DNA from: Gyromitra esculenta
Lineage: Eukaryota; Ascomycota; Pezizomycetes; Pezizales; Discinaceae
NCBI GenBank assembly: GCA_038503075.1
Contig: JBCAML010000015.1
Coordinates: 124,001-188,000 of the forward strand
Length of the DNA: 64,000 bases
Direction of reading: 5' to 3'
Part shown: piece after piece, positions 33,438 to 45,195 of the stretch
Layout of the letters: each line of letters opens with the position of its first letter
Numbering within the stretch: the stretch's first letter is position 1
Made by a program: the position numbers and the translations under genes
Notes under the pieces: generated by a model
Told to the model about the DNA's origin: nothing
Seen by the model: the letters and a program-made list of their open reading frames with translations, nothing else
Databases searched by the model: none

Positions 33438-34354
33438 TTGGTGAGTCAGGCTGGGTGCTTTTTCCATCATGGCCTTGTGCACATCTTAGTACTAGCTTCA
33501 CTCTCGCCGGAAAAAGCCATTTTCTTTCCCTATCTTCTCACCACAAGCAATGCTTTTAGAGAGAAAAGCCCCGAAGCGTGATAGAGCTCTTCAAGGCGAA
33601 CAACTTGTGGGTTTTTTTTTAGGGTATTCCTTTTTTTGTTGAATATCCTATTGGATTCGGGTTCTGGTGGTATCCTAGTACAGGTTTTAGACTTGATCCA
33701 CTATATTCAGTATTTCCAACGATGGCAATGCACTCGCGAAATTGGTTATTATTCCCCTCTGGCATGCCGCCTGGTGTTCATTAAATACAAAGCCATGTTG
33801 TTCGTGCTATCCCTTCGTTCGTTTTCAGGCACAGGAGTTATCCCTAGAAGAGTGGCGAAAGAGTGGGATCATGCTGTGACAACTGTTCTATTGGCAGAAC
33901 CCTCAGAGAAAAGGCCGTCGCGACTCGCGATACCCCCTCTGGCTAGTTTCTGCTGTTAATAGCCTCACTAAAAGTGTGTAAAAAACTGGACTGACTAAGG
34001 GATAGCTAGATACATGTAAACTCCCGCAAAACCTAGTGAATCGTTCAACTGGCAAAGGGCATCACGGTCACGTCATCAGTTGGGGAAGAACTGAGATCTG
34101 TGGGCGGCACCCAATTCCTGCTCACGTGCCGAGTACCACCATATAGGAATGAGCTTCACAACCCCATCTCTAATTGTGACTCGGAAAAATAAAGAAAAGA
34201 AGCCCCCTGGCTCTTGCATGCAGAATCCTCCGCGGGAACCAAACCCTTAACAATCAGACTAACGTTGCCGAAGCCGATTATTTATCTCTCAGTTCCACTA
34301 CCTACGTAGATACCATGTAAACCATTTTCTGCCCCACTTGATCGGATTACTTAA
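33438..34354. other. Intergenic right flank of the retrotransposon stack
   Basis: No gene supported. A T-rich stretch lies at 33610-33640. An open frame at 33636-33959 has no recognisable domain and no codon pattern that I trust. Confidence 0.4.
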
Positions 34355-34478
34355 CCCATAGACTGTTAAAAAACTACTGACCCCCCTGCACGGCTGTGGC
34401 TTCTCTCAGAGTCAACTAAAACCTACTTAACAAAAGCTATTCCCTCGACAGGGGAGTCAGCTTTAACAGTCTATGGGA
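34355..34478. repeat. 124-bp inverted-repeat element
   Basis: CCCATAGACTGTTAAA (34355-34370) is the perfect complement of TTTAACAGTCTATGGG (34463-34478), with further imperfect pairing inwards (CTGACCCCCCTG against CAGGGGAGTCAG). Probably a foldback MITE. No clear target duplication. It ends 76 bases before the start codon of the next gene. Confidence 0.55.
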
Positions 34479-34554
34479 TACTAGCTTCCCCCGCTGCAAT
34501 TTTTTCCTCATCCAAGAGTTTAGTCTTAGATTTCGAGACCTTTCAGTTTGCACC

Positions 34555-35051
34555 ATGACCAATTTTCCAGTCTCAAATATTGCCTCCGAGTCACCTGAAA
34601 CCGCAGTAGGAAAGCAAATACCATCCCTCATAGCAGAACCTAGAATAATCTTCGTCAAATCCCATACCAGCAACTACATTTGCCTAGAGTGTCAATTCGA
34701 AAAGCCCATGGGCAATACGTCTTGCGTGTCTTTGATTGCTGTTGATCGAGATGGCACATGTTTCCTGCCAATAGATTACAAACCCACAATACCAGGTAAC
34801 CTCACCACCCCAAAAATTACACCCCAATTCCAACTAAAACGTATTCTTCAGACCAAAGCTCCACTACGTCCGCTTCAGAAAAATTAAACCTCGACATCAC
34901 CATCGAGTCACAACAGTGGGAAATCCGCCACAGTCGACGAAACGATGTCCTTAATTTCATCATAGACACAATAGGCCTATGTTCCTGGCTCTTAATCTTC
35001 TACGTACTCTTCGTTTTATGGAGTTGGATTGCCGAACTTAGAGAGCTATAA
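34555..35051 (+). CDS. Unknown small tail-anchored membrane protein, two exons
   Basis: Product not recognised. Exon 1 is 34555-34795, the intron 34796-34851 (56 bases, GTAACC..CTTCAG with an ACTAA branch-like site), exon 2 34852-35051. Splicing at phase 1 gives a 146-residue protein that would otherwise stop at 34887. The N-terminal two thirds are polar, with three cysteines (ICLEC, TSC). Residues about 113-139 are a strongly hydrophobic helix rich in Leu, Ile, Phe and Trp (IGLCSWLLIFYVLFVLW), followed by the short tail IAELREL. That layout is typical of a tail-anchored or single-pass protein. Kozak-like context CACCATGA. The gene lies between transposon debris, so it may be lineage-specific. 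Confidence 0.55.
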
Positions 35052-35829
35052 TACACTAGTCATGCTGAGTTTTTATGGATTTTTATGGATTTTTCGGCGC
35101 TTGGGTTTGGCTTTTTTCTAGGGGAGAGGGGGTAGCGGTAGCATCTATATTTTTTTTTGGATTTCACCGGGTTGTAGAGGATGTGGGGGATGGCGAGTCC
35201 TCGAGTGAGGGGGGTTCATGGGCGTTTTGGAATCGAGTGATGCCGCATGATTTATATTTTTGTTTATGTTTCTGTATAAAGTGCTCTCTAATGACAATAA
35301 GCGACCCCTTCTCTTTTGAGTACAATATTATTACCATTTTGTTGCTCGTGATCGTTGGAAGAAGAGGATCTGAGACATTACCGTTAGATTTCTCGTTCAG
35401 CCGTAAGTTTCAGACCGCCGTTAGGTTTCCTGGCTCAGTCGGCATCTTAGTCCGTATGGAGTGAGATAGAGACCCAAAGTGGTATATCGAGAAAATTCTG
35501 TGAACAGGTATGTATTACGGACGTGGAAAGGATGCCTATTCTAGATAACATGTAAGGTTCGTCGTTGCATGGCCACGCGTTCTGCTAATGAAAGACAATG
35601 CAGATCACTGCATTAATATTCTCTTCCTGCCCGTATATTCCAGTATAACACGAGACCCATGTTGAGTACATGCACAAGCACAGACGCTAACCTCTCTAAT
35701 CGGCGATTAGAATGGTGCAGTAAACCCCCACTATAACTCCATTCAGATGAGCCAAGACTAGAGTACCGCAGAGACGGTGAATGGAGATAGAGATTGGCAA
35801 TACGTGTTTCTACATGTACTACAGGTGTT
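35052..35829. other. Intergenic, no gene supported
   Basis: Contains a direct repeat of ATGGATTTTT near 35074-35090 and an open frame (35075-35464) with poly-Phe and poly-Gly stretches that looks accidental. Confidence 0.4.
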
Positions 35830-36029
35830 GGGGGAAGTCTGATGACAGGTGGCGGTGCAGCTCTTTTCTTGGGGAACTCAAACTACTTAAATTACTAACT
35901 TTATTCAATGTTTAATACATAGCATCCACCACCTCTTACCATTTTTATTAGCTCTCTCGAAGAGTTGTGGAGTGGGGAGAAAGACTGACAACTCTTGATA
36001 GCACCGCCACCTGTCTACAGGCTTACCCC
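35830..36029. repeat. About 200-bp inverted-repeat element
   Basis: Arms GACAGGTGGCGGTGC (35844-35858) and GCACCGCCACCTGTC (36001-36015) pair perfectly. Pairing extends outward with a few mismatches (GGGG.AAG.CTG against its complement) to about 35830 and 36029. Probably a MITE. Confidence 0.55.
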
Positions 36030-36042
36030 GATGCCCGTAGTA

Positions 36043-36167
36043 CTACGGGTACGGGGGAAAGTGATTACAACTAGCGGTGAGCAAAGACTCGACGGCCTCT
36101 CTCATTTAAATGCAAATAAATACCTTGGCGCACTGCTACTCGGAATCACTTTCCCCTATACCCGTAG
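36043..36167. repeat. 125-bp MITE with TA flanks
   Basis: CTACGGGTACGGGGGAAAG at the left pairs with CTTTCCCCTATACCCGTAG at the right. TA at 36041-36042 and 36168-36169. It abuts the element at 35830-36029. Confidence 0.6.
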
Positions 36168-36297
36168 TACCCAGAGTATAACTAAACACGTATACATGCA
36201 CGATAAGATGGAGGTCTCGGCACGCAACCACAAAAGGCCCCGCAATATGCAACTTTTCGTCACTGAATGTGACCATAATTTCTAGGCAGGGACGGGG

Positions 36298-36413
36298 AGC
36301 AGGCATACGAACCGGAAAACATGATGGTGTGGCTTTGTATGGCACAACATCGGGCACGAATCCCGTAACATACAAAGCCACACACACCCTGTTTTCTGGT
36401 TCGTATGCCTGCT
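36298..36413. repeat. 116-bp foldback element
   Basis: AGCAGGCATACGAACC at the left pairs with GGTTCGTATGCCTGCT at the right, and the arms continue through GTGTGGCTTTGTATG against CATACAAAGCCACAC, leaving a short loop. Transcribed RNA would form one long hairpin. Confidence 0.65.
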
Positions 36414-36820
36414 AACGAGTATAGCACGTACCTATCACAAAGACATGATTGGGTAAACAATGAGATAATAAAACAAAAACTAAAGATAAGAACTAATCTG
36501 TAGTGTAGAAGTGAAGTAAAGGCTAGAGAAATATGATATCTGCCAGCAGAAAAATGGTCGTGAGGAATAGGTGTCTTGCTATTCCAATCCCATCTATGTT
36601 GATCCATTAGTCGGATTCTAGAAAAGGAATAACCTGCTGTGAACAGTACATGGTGTATACGAAATATTCACTTATTTCGATACCCCAATTCGTCGTCTTC
36701 AGACTCCAGAGGCTTATACCAAATATCCAATACCCCGTACGCAATAAGTACCAGTACAGCCTGGGGCCCAAAACAAATAACATATCAGGAGATACCAGGA
36801 TTAAGCAGAACAATTAACTA

Positions 36821-37122
36821 CCGTATTTACTGGGTTATAAGCAACTCCCATTTTAGGGTCAAAATAGAGTTTGAGACAAAGTCCGTGCTCAATGGATATA
36901 AAAACACAGGTTTTTTCGCTAATTTTTGCCCAAAGGGGTCACTTGTGGCTAAAGTCCCAAAGTGAACTCCTTGAAGTTGAGCCCGGGTGAGGGTCTGTGA
37001 ACCTCTGATTTCTGTATCGATATCCATTTGAACATGCTCCCGGACCCCCGAGGAAAAGTAGCTGAAACAAAACCCTTATTTGGACTCTAAAATTTGAGTT
37101 TCTTATAACCCAGTAAATACGG
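36821..37122. mobile_element. 302-bp MITE, Tc1/mariner-like, TA duplication
   Basis: Terminal repeats CCGTATTTACTGGGTTATAA and the complement at the right end extend about 40 bases with few mismatches. TA at 36819-36820 and 37123-37124. It encodes no transposase. Confidence 0.72.
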
Positions 37123-37371
37123 TACGCATAATATTAACATATATATTGAAACCTATAAATTTACCCAAGCATATGTACTATTCTACCCACAACATTTCCT
37201 ACGATCATAGTAGTATATAGTATAAAATACAGTAACATTCCTTTTTACATCCATTACCTTTTTCTCTATATCTTTCCATTTCAAATCCGTAAAAGCCACA
37301 TCCGTCTACACCACAAAAAAACGCCATTGCACATCTTATAGACCCCTAACATACGGTACTAAACCATCTCA

Positions 37372-40300
37372 CTACTCCGACTCAAGTTCGTACTCTCCAT
37401 CTTCATCACTCATCCCACCCTGTACATTTCCTTCTTCATCAATCTCCACACCTAACATAACCGAGGTCCCCTCAACATTCAAATCCCCCCAGTTTCCGCC
37501 ACTCCCCTCCACCAACGCAGCATTAATTTCTGTAAACCATCTCTCTTTTCTCCTCCTATCCCCTCCTTCTTCTGCCGACCTCGCTGCTCTAGTGACTCTT
37601 TTCTTCCCGCTACCACCTGCAGAGAGAAGACTGCCTACTTTAATGCGTTCCTGCTCACGCTTGACATCATGACGGACTATATCTCGAACATACGGTGCCA
37701 CATCTAACATAAGTAGAGAGGGTGGCCCATTAACCGATGAATGGCAGATTGCCGGTGTTAATGCAAAGATAGTGGATGCGTAGGAAAGAGGGCGGAATGT
37801 TTCGCTAAGGTATTGTTTCGATAACGGGCTATTTATAAAGTCAAAACCATGACCAGAGAATATATTGCAGGATATATGATGTATGTACCTAAGTTCTTGT
37901 TTAATCGTCGATCTATTGGCGATAAGACTGACTAGCTCTTGCTCTTTAAATGCCTGGTAATTCCTTGAGCCGCCAATATACTTCCTTGCTAATAGCCTAA
38001 CCGAGGTCGCTATCTCTGTCCCCATCGAATATGTTTTAACCACTGGATCCGTTTGCAGTATCGTGTATCCTTGGGTATCGTCGACCCTCACTTTACAGCT
38101 GAGTTCAGGCTGTGTGATATCTAAAATCGCCTGTTCCAACCATACGTCATAAGCAATCGTCAACCCCTGAAAGAAAAGAAGAAGATACCTCATCAAAATC
38201 CATCATGCTCCCACCAGCATAGCAATCTACCGCACTCATAGCCTCAGCGTACTCATCACACATCCTGAGCGATATCTTCCTTTTTACCCCTGCTTTTCCA
38301 GCCGCATCTGCACACTTCCTTAGTTTCTCCACCCCACTATCCTCGCCTCCTACATCAACCTCCCACGCCTCCCAAATATTCCTCCACTTCACATCCTCAT
38401 CCGCCTGCGCTCGATCAATCCAGCCCATCCCTTTAACGTAGGTGTCTTTACTGACCACTCTTAACGTTTCCCCATTCTCCGCTGTGTCAATTCCGATAGG
38501 CCAGCGGATAATCATCCAATCCAATCCACCCTTCCGGTCACCCACACCCATACGGCACCAAAATTCAAGCTCAACTAATGATGCTCTGACGTCCCCATTA
38601 TGTGACTTGACAAGACTTTTAACCGCGTCCCGCTGTAGGAGGTGTCCTTCGTTCGCGCACATCAACAGCAACTGATCTACGACCAAGTCCGTTGGCGGCG
38701 GCGTAAACCTGAGAATAGCATGTAAAGGTAGTGAATCTAACGGTAATAAATTTTCATCATTACACGTGAGTATTATGGGCCGCTTCGACCGCGCCATTAG
38801 CGTCAACACTGTTGACCAGAATTGCTTATCTTCTTCAAACAGTAAATCAACCTCTTCAAACAAGATAAGTGATTGCTGTTGCACCGGGGCAGCTTTCAGG
38901 ATCACATCTTCTTCAGCTTGAAGCTTTTGTACTGATTTGGGCTTAAAGAACGATGTACCCCCCCCTTCTGGAATAGCAGCTTTTGCTTGATGCACTAAGT
39001 GCGTCCTGCTCATCTCTCCCACCTGATCAAGAATATCTTTCCCACTCCTTCTAGTCCCAGGCGAGACCTCAAAAACGGTGAACCCAACCTCCTTCGCAAC
39101 CGCATATACAGCTGCCGTCTTCCCACAACCATTAGGCCCACTAATAACAACAGCATTCACCAACCTCCCTGGCTCTTTCAACCCTCCAAAAGGTGAGTCT
39201 GTCCCCTTGTCCCCTGCCCTAATAGCCGACCTCTTGATACCAGAGGGGACAGACATCCAGTTACTATCTTCCGGATCCGTAATCTCATCCATTTCATCCC
39301 GTTCCTCCTCACTATCGACAATGAAACCGGAAAGTTCATCATCCTTCTTCTTTTTCCGCTTTTTTTTCACTGCACCACCTTTGCCTCCAACACCACTAGG
39401 AGTTGAACTCCTAGATTTCCGCTTCCCGCTCGTTTTATCGGATGAAATACCAACACTCTCAACTTTCAGCGCCATTAACCAGTCCTTCAAAATCTGTGTC
39501 TCTTTTCCAACCTGCATAACTTCCTGAGATGATTCAGGAGCATATTTAACTTCCCAGGACGATGGCTCACATTCGCTTTTATCGAAGGGTGTGAGTTCGC
39601 CCTTCATCCTGTTATAAAGCTTCATCAGTGCAGGATGGACCTTCTTTCGGGTTGGCTCAGCCGATTCGTCGCTAGAGTCCAATACACGTGAAACATTTGG
39701 ATGCGGTAACCTCGCAGAAACACGCTTCCGCATCATTTCCTGCAACTGACTGCCTGTCGTAACAATACGTTGGGGTAAGTGCACATCACTGTGAACGTCG
39801 TAGTATCGTCGCTCGTCGTAATCTGGCGCGAGGATATCTTGCTTTTGTTGCTGGATTGGGAGTCTTCTGGAGAACTGCAGGAGTAGGTCTTCATCTGGAG
39901 AGACTACCACGGCTCTATCTTTCAGCTTCCGTTCGCGCTTAGGAAGATTTCTGTCTGCTCCTACGGAAGGAATTGCCAATGGCGAATCTGAGAGCCCACG
40001 AGCATGACAGTTGTCTCCCGACGGCCATGGAGCATCGAGCAACCCGGGAGTCTTCAGTATCCGATTACTTGTCGGACTAAGCACAGAGCCTAGACCGCCC
40101 CCACCACCAAACCAGGATCCGGAGTTTCCTGTGCTCATGCTAGGCCCAAGCAAGATATTCTTAGGTTGCGTAGAAGGCCGAGGACCAAAGGAAGCAATGT
40201 CCTCTGCATCAGACTGAATTTCTATTATGGGCGGAGGAGCAACGTTAAGAACCTTCTTTAATCCTCCAGGTTGAAAGAAAGGGTGTACAGTTTTTTTCGG

Positions 40301-41710
40301 TCGCGAAGCTGTCACCTTCTTAGGTGCTTGCCGTATTGTAACTGTCGGTAATGGGGGAGGCTCCTGTGCATGTACCGGAGGAGGATGAGGTTCCCTTTTC
40401 TTTCCTAAACGACTAAGAGCATTTTTAGGGCGCGGCTCTGGGCTCTGGGGCGCAAGAATTGGACTGCTTCGGATAGTGAAAATACCCGTTTTAGAGTCAA
40501 ATTTAGCAGTCGTTTTTTTCTTCTTCTTAGAAACTGCTTTTTTAGGAACATCCCGCAGAGATGGTTCTGGTAAAGACAATTCGGGTATCTCTCCATTTTC
40601 TCGCTCACCCCCTCTCTCTCTTTTCTCCTTCTTTCTTTTTCTCCTTTCCTTTTTCTTCCCCCCAGCAAGCTTCAGTGAAGTTGGCACTGTAGCCGGATTT
40701 TCTGCCTTTAGAGGACTATTCCGGATTATCGGAGTCCCAGTATCGGAATCCCAAGTAACTGGGGTCCTCGCGCCCGAGCAGGCTTCAGTTAGGGCTTCCG
40801 GTAAGTTTGAGGGAAGTTCAGGTTCATCATCCTCCACTACTATCAAATCCTGTTTCTTCTTCTTCGTCATAAGAACCCCGAATGCATTCCGTAGAGATGG
40901 CTCTAGGGAAAATCCCTTGGCCTGTTGTGGCGGCGCCTCAATCACAGATGGGTTGGGGGATTGCCGTATTGCTAATTCCGGGCTCTCCGGTTCCTGGACA
41001 CCCCCGGTACCCTTGATATCTGAGGCATACATCTCAGTCTGGGCGGATGGAGGTGGGAGAAAATCCGCATCAGGCTCTTCTTCATCACCCTGAATTGGTG
41101 CGTTGATAGGTGTCTTCTTTCTCCTTTTCCGCCTTCCTTCGTTTGGATCAATCATATCTTCACCATCCACAGTACCAATCTCATGTGAAGGTGAAGACAT
41201 AGGTGTCAAGAGAGTCGGTGTAGAAATTGTGATCTCAGCTGCTAGTGTAGTATCCTTTTTCGTAGATTTCGAGGCCCCAGACCCAGAGCCAGAGAAGTCG
41301 CCATCTAGGCCTTCTTTCATCCGACGCTTCGACTTGGATCTCCCTTTAGCCGCAGTAGCCTTCGAGCGAGGCTTCTTAGGCTTTGTAGTCGTAGCAGCAG
41401 CTACTTCTGGTTCCATCTTTTCGGTATCCGAGAGTGATGTTAGGGTTGCTGCTTGGGCGCCTCGAGGCTTTTTGGGCTTTGAAGGGGATCGCTTCTGTTG
41501 TATAGTTTCTCTACCTGTGTAGTATGAAATTTAATCGTCAGCAAACAGGTACTAAATCCAAGATACGTAAACCCTATGCACAGAGAAACCCTTACGTTTC
41601 TGGGGATCAAAGAGCGGGAAGACAGGAGCTCTCCCTTCGGGGATGTCTTTGGGAGCACTCCCATTCCCGCCCCTAGGTTCCTGTTCTGCGGCTCCAAAAT
41701 TGAAAGCCAT
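37372..41710 (-). CDS. elg1: Elg1/ATAD5-type RFC-like AAA+ ATPase, large subunit
   Basis: Large subunit of the Elg1 replication factor C-like complex, which unloads PCNA from chromatin in the nucleus. Exon 1 is 41596-41710 (ATG 41710, MAFNFGAAEQEP), intron 41515-41595, exon 2 38189-41514, last exon to TAA at 37372. The N-terminal 500 residues are basic and low-complexity with Lys/Arg clusters and a VHPFF motif typical of the family. Near residue 830 lie Walker A GPNGCGKT, then ILFEEVDLLFEEDKQFW (Walker B, Elg1 type) and sensor 1 (ILTCND). The junction to the C-terminal exon is uncertain: GT at 38188-38187 can join AG at 38132-38131 (58-base intron, protein about 1399 aa) or AG at 38168-38167 (22 bases, implausibly short). 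Both keep the frame. The acidic C-terminus ends EDGEYELESE. Confidence 0.9.
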
Positions 41711-42175
41711 AATTAAGGGATTTCGGAATTACTTCGAGGGCGGTGATTAGAGTTGATCATGAGCAACTATGACGTTCGCCGTTTGTCAAGACGAATGTCG
41801 AAGGGGAAGCGTTACGTGACCTTGGCCGGGCGCAACTGTTTCCGGAGGGTGTCGCGTTCTGGAGAACGCGTTGCTGCAGGTCCCACGACCAAAGGATGCT
41901 GAGAAGTAAGAATAAATTCTCAAGCTGTTGAACGGAGAGACGACCGCCTGGCCTCGGTGATATTCTTCAAGTACTGGTAGCGACTGATTGATGAGAAAAC
42001 TGAAGCCACGGTACCTCCGCCTTTCTCCTCCTCTTGTCAAAGAAAGCACTCTACGCGGCTAAGATGTGCCCATTTAATTGCTGTGGCAGTTGTGTGGCTA
42101 AAGGATGCTTAGGCGCCACAATCGGAGTTTGCCGCCTATACACGAGTGAGGAGTAATGATGTGGATGGGTGGCTC
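41711..42175. other. Intergenic, upstream of elg1
   Basis: Promoter region of elg1 and spacer. No gene supported. Confidence 0.4.
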
Positions 42176-42177
42176 TA

Positions 42178-42381
42178 CTCATGTCGCCGAGTTGCTATTG
42201 CTTTCCCCTTTATAGAAGTAGATCTGCCCACCAAAAACTACCCAGCGAGACCGTTATGAGAGGCTAATTCTTGGAAAGAGTGGCCAAGAAGTTGGTTGCC
42301 ACGCTGGAAAGCTTCCTACTTGCGTAAGAATCCAGATCTATTTCCTAGATCGGGAAAGCAATAGCAACTCGGCGACATGAG
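42178..42381. mobile_element. 204-bp MITE with 30-bp perfect terminal repeats
   Basis: CTCATGTCGCCGAGTTGCTA begins the left arm, which is the exact complement of the right arm through the CTTTCCC/GGGAAAG end, 30 bases. TA at 42176-42177 and 42382-42383. Perfect arms suggest a recent Tc1/mariner-type insertion. Confidence 0.75.
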
Positions 42382-42383
42382 TA

Positions 42384-44172
42384 CGTTTCTACAAACAACG
42401 CGACCCAGATCCGCAAAAAGAAAAGGGGCAGTTCTTCTTGATTCGAAAAACGTGCCTTAGCAGCCCAGTACCAAAACAAACCACCTAATGGGCGTGTCGG
42501 CCTACTCCTTCTGGAGCAACTCAGAGGCGTCCATGGTCTACTGTAGGTCATCCTTCCTGGTCATATTAAAGTAAGTCGTGTTTTTTTGCACATCTTCTAT
42601 AGTGCAAGAATCGAATAAGGTGTACCTCATTTTTGCTCGCCTATTGCAACAAGCAAGGCTTGATTTTCAATAAAAGTGCTCTACTGAAGCATCCACTAAG
42701 TGATTTGTTTTGTCCTGCTAGAGAGCTTTGGTCAATTAAGCCGATTTTCATAATGGAACTGAATTTTAAAATTTCGGATTTAAGGTGGTGATCGGCGGTG
42801 GTTTCCCACCAAAGGAGAAAATATGCAACAATTCATTCAGTTTACCAATAAACTGTTTTTCTGAATGTTGAAATTTCTCTAAAATTCCCATTAGAACTTT
42901 TAAAAGAAAATTAAAAAATATGTGTGTATGACCCTAAGGCTATAGGAACCCTTTTATCTATCTTAAATAAAGGATCAAGATTGTTTTGACTACTCTTCAT
43001 TTAAGAGGTGCTGAACAGACCCCTAAACTCGCTAAGCCGCAGTTGCATTATAGGTCACATATAGGTACACCTCAATCGAGTCTTGCACCATACCATGAGT
43101 GCCCTACCTAGGAAAGCCCTCCTCCAAAATATTCTCGATCTCACCCCTTTCGTGTTTCACTTTCACCAAACTCTTTTCACAAGGTAGATACTCGTAGATT
43201 CCTGCCTCCCTTCTCTTGAGCCAACGTCAGCGCCCAACACCAACGTTTTCAATTTAATCAACCCTCCTTCATCAAAAGCCACTGCTTCGCCTTCGACAAC
43301 GCCTTCGCCAGCCCCACCATTTTAGACACCCGTCTATTCATCTAAAGATATACTCTCCATCCGATAAATCAAGTCTAAGGGCCAACTCTTGGGTAGAATG
43401 ATCTACGCTCCTAAATTGCATACCAAAATAACACTACAACACCTCCCCAAAGAGATAAGACAACAGAAAACGCCCCACCCCATTATGTCTCTGCGAATGA
43501 GCTGAAGTGAAAGACGATTTTGTAAACGTAAATATTTGATTCGGTCTCGAAGAGAGCACTACTTCAAACATGTAAGAATACGCTTCCACTACCACGGCTC
43601 TGCGCTGGGACATGTTTTGTGGACGATGTAGGAAAGGGTAACAAATCCAAGAAACGCTTATATAAATCTATTGACTTTCACACCGAACTAGACGATCATT
43701 GTTATAATAATGAAATCCCAGAGCTAGGATTTGCGAACCATTTTAACAAAGGGTTGACGTACGCCATGAAAAAACTACAAAACCTAACCAACAATACTGG
43801 TTAGATATCACAAAACTCACCTAGACTGGGCATCAGTACGTGTAATCGAGATATTAAGCTGGCCAGAGATGGTTACCGGATAGTATCCATTTTATTTCCA
43901 GGACCGGGATTACTGATATTCGGCTACTTCGACAATAGATAGAAAATGAGCTAGAATAGCAATTTCTTAGCAATCTCCATCAATAAAACAATCCCAATCG
44001 ATCATGATCTCGACAAGCTCTTACTACTCATCGCGATAAAGTAAAGGATTTCTACCAAAATACTAGCAATACAAATACTACCAACCTCCAACTTCCAATT
44101 TCCAATCCCCCGCACCCTTTATTCTCCCACAACAGAGGGTTCACTCCAGAAAGCCCTCATACACCCCAGTAT
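42384..44172. other. Intergenic, no gene supported
   Basis: AT-rich with scattered short frames. A 61-codon frame at 43619-43804 shows no domain. The stretch should include the 3' region of the SET-domain gene. Confidence 0.4.
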
Positions 44173-45195
44173 TCATTTTTTCGTTTTGACATTTTCCAAT
44201 CCGAATACCTTGCTCAAAAGGGTGCCATCTTCTTTGCGGTTGTCGTGTAGAGCTTTTATGGCGACAGATGGATCTGGGTCTTCGATTGAGATCTTATTTA
44301 TTCCCAACGATACTTTTACTTCTCCCGGAAGATTTTTAAGCCAAGCCTTTGTCCGATGAGAGACTGCTCCGATCCATAAATCCATTCTCTGTTTGCGAGG
44401 GGTTTTGGTACCAATAGGGCTGTTAGTGCCGTCCAGCGGAACTGGTTCACTATTAACGTGTTCTTCCCCAGATATTGCTGGCAACCCAAGATCTATCGGC
44501 TCCTTAGAAGGTAGAGGAAGCATTGATGTTCCAGAATCTGGGTAATTTCCGACGATGTCTCGCATTCTTTCTTCAGACACTGGAGCCAACGGCATAAGAT
44601 CTCTCCAACCACTTTGGCTAACACATTTGCGGCACCGGCAAAAAAAACCATACTCCCCTAATAGCAGCGCTCTTCTTATTTGCGGGTTTTCCCATTTCGA
44701 TAGTCTTGGATCGTAAAGTATAGTTAATTGGTCTGCTCCACTGATGTTTCTGGTAGCGACAAATCGGTACTCGAGTTGACTTGTTTGTAGATTTACGCTG
44801 TCAATCCTGAGCATATTTGGTGCACAGCTATGATTGACTGCGGATGGTAGAATCAATATAGCATCTTCTCCTTCATTCTTAGACATTCCTCCTGTGCCTC
44901 CGGGGCTTCCAAGAGGTTGTGGCGAGGTCATATACAACAGCGTAGGTTTTTTGCCAAGTAGTAATTTCTGTTTAGACGCGTAGGGGTCGTCAAGACTTGA
45001 GATTTTATCACCGAAAACGACGTCCTCCGGTAAATCCTGTTGTCCATCTAGTCCGTTTAGATGGATAACTCTCTCTGGGAATTCTGTTAAGACGGTTTCG
45101 CCCCGGGAGATATCCCTAGATGCAAATAAACCATAACCATAGTCCGAGTGACTCGTATAACATCTTGTCCAACATTTAGATGGGTCAGCCATCAT
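44173..45195 (-). CDS. SET-domain protein, SMYD/SET5-like
   Basis: 340-residue protein in one exon, ATG at 45195 (or Met2 at 45192). Likely a protein lysine methyltransferase. The SET domain begins near residue 10 (YTSHSDYGYGLFASRDI, the SAM-binding GxG-like turn), has the signature NHSCAPN at 121-127, the LTILYDP strand with the catalytic-type tyrosine near 161, and a post-SET cluster CRCRKC at 186-191. No MYND finger is seen between the SET halves, only a short Gly/Ser-rich insert. The C-terminal 130 residues are polar and end with a basic KTKK. Substrate unknown. It could act on histones or on ribosomal proteins. Confidence 0.85.
   Translation of the reverse strand: MMADPSKCWTRCYTSHSDYGYGLFASRDISRGETVLTEFPERVIHLNGLDGQQDLPEDVVFGDKISSLDDPYASKQKLLLGKKPTLLYMTSPQPLGSPGGTGGMSKNEGEDAILILPSAVNHSCAPNMLRIDSVNLQTSQLEYRFVATRNISGADQLTILYDPRLSKWENPQIRRALLLGEYGFFCRCRKCVSQSGWRDLMPLAPVSEERMRDIVGNYPDSGTSMLPLPSKEPIDLGLPAISGEEHVNSEPVPLDGTNSPIGTKTPRKQRMDLWIGAVSHRTKAWLKNLPGEVKVSLGINKISIEDPDPSVAIKALHDNRKEDGTLLSKVFGLENVKTKK

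Noticed and set aside
35075..35464. 129-codon plus-strand open frame
   Set aside because: Biased homopolymer-like composition, no domain, overlaps simple repeats; looks accidental.
40476..41522. Long plus-strand frames opposite elg1
   Set aside because: They are antisense shadows of the low-complexity, basic N-terminal half of elg1.
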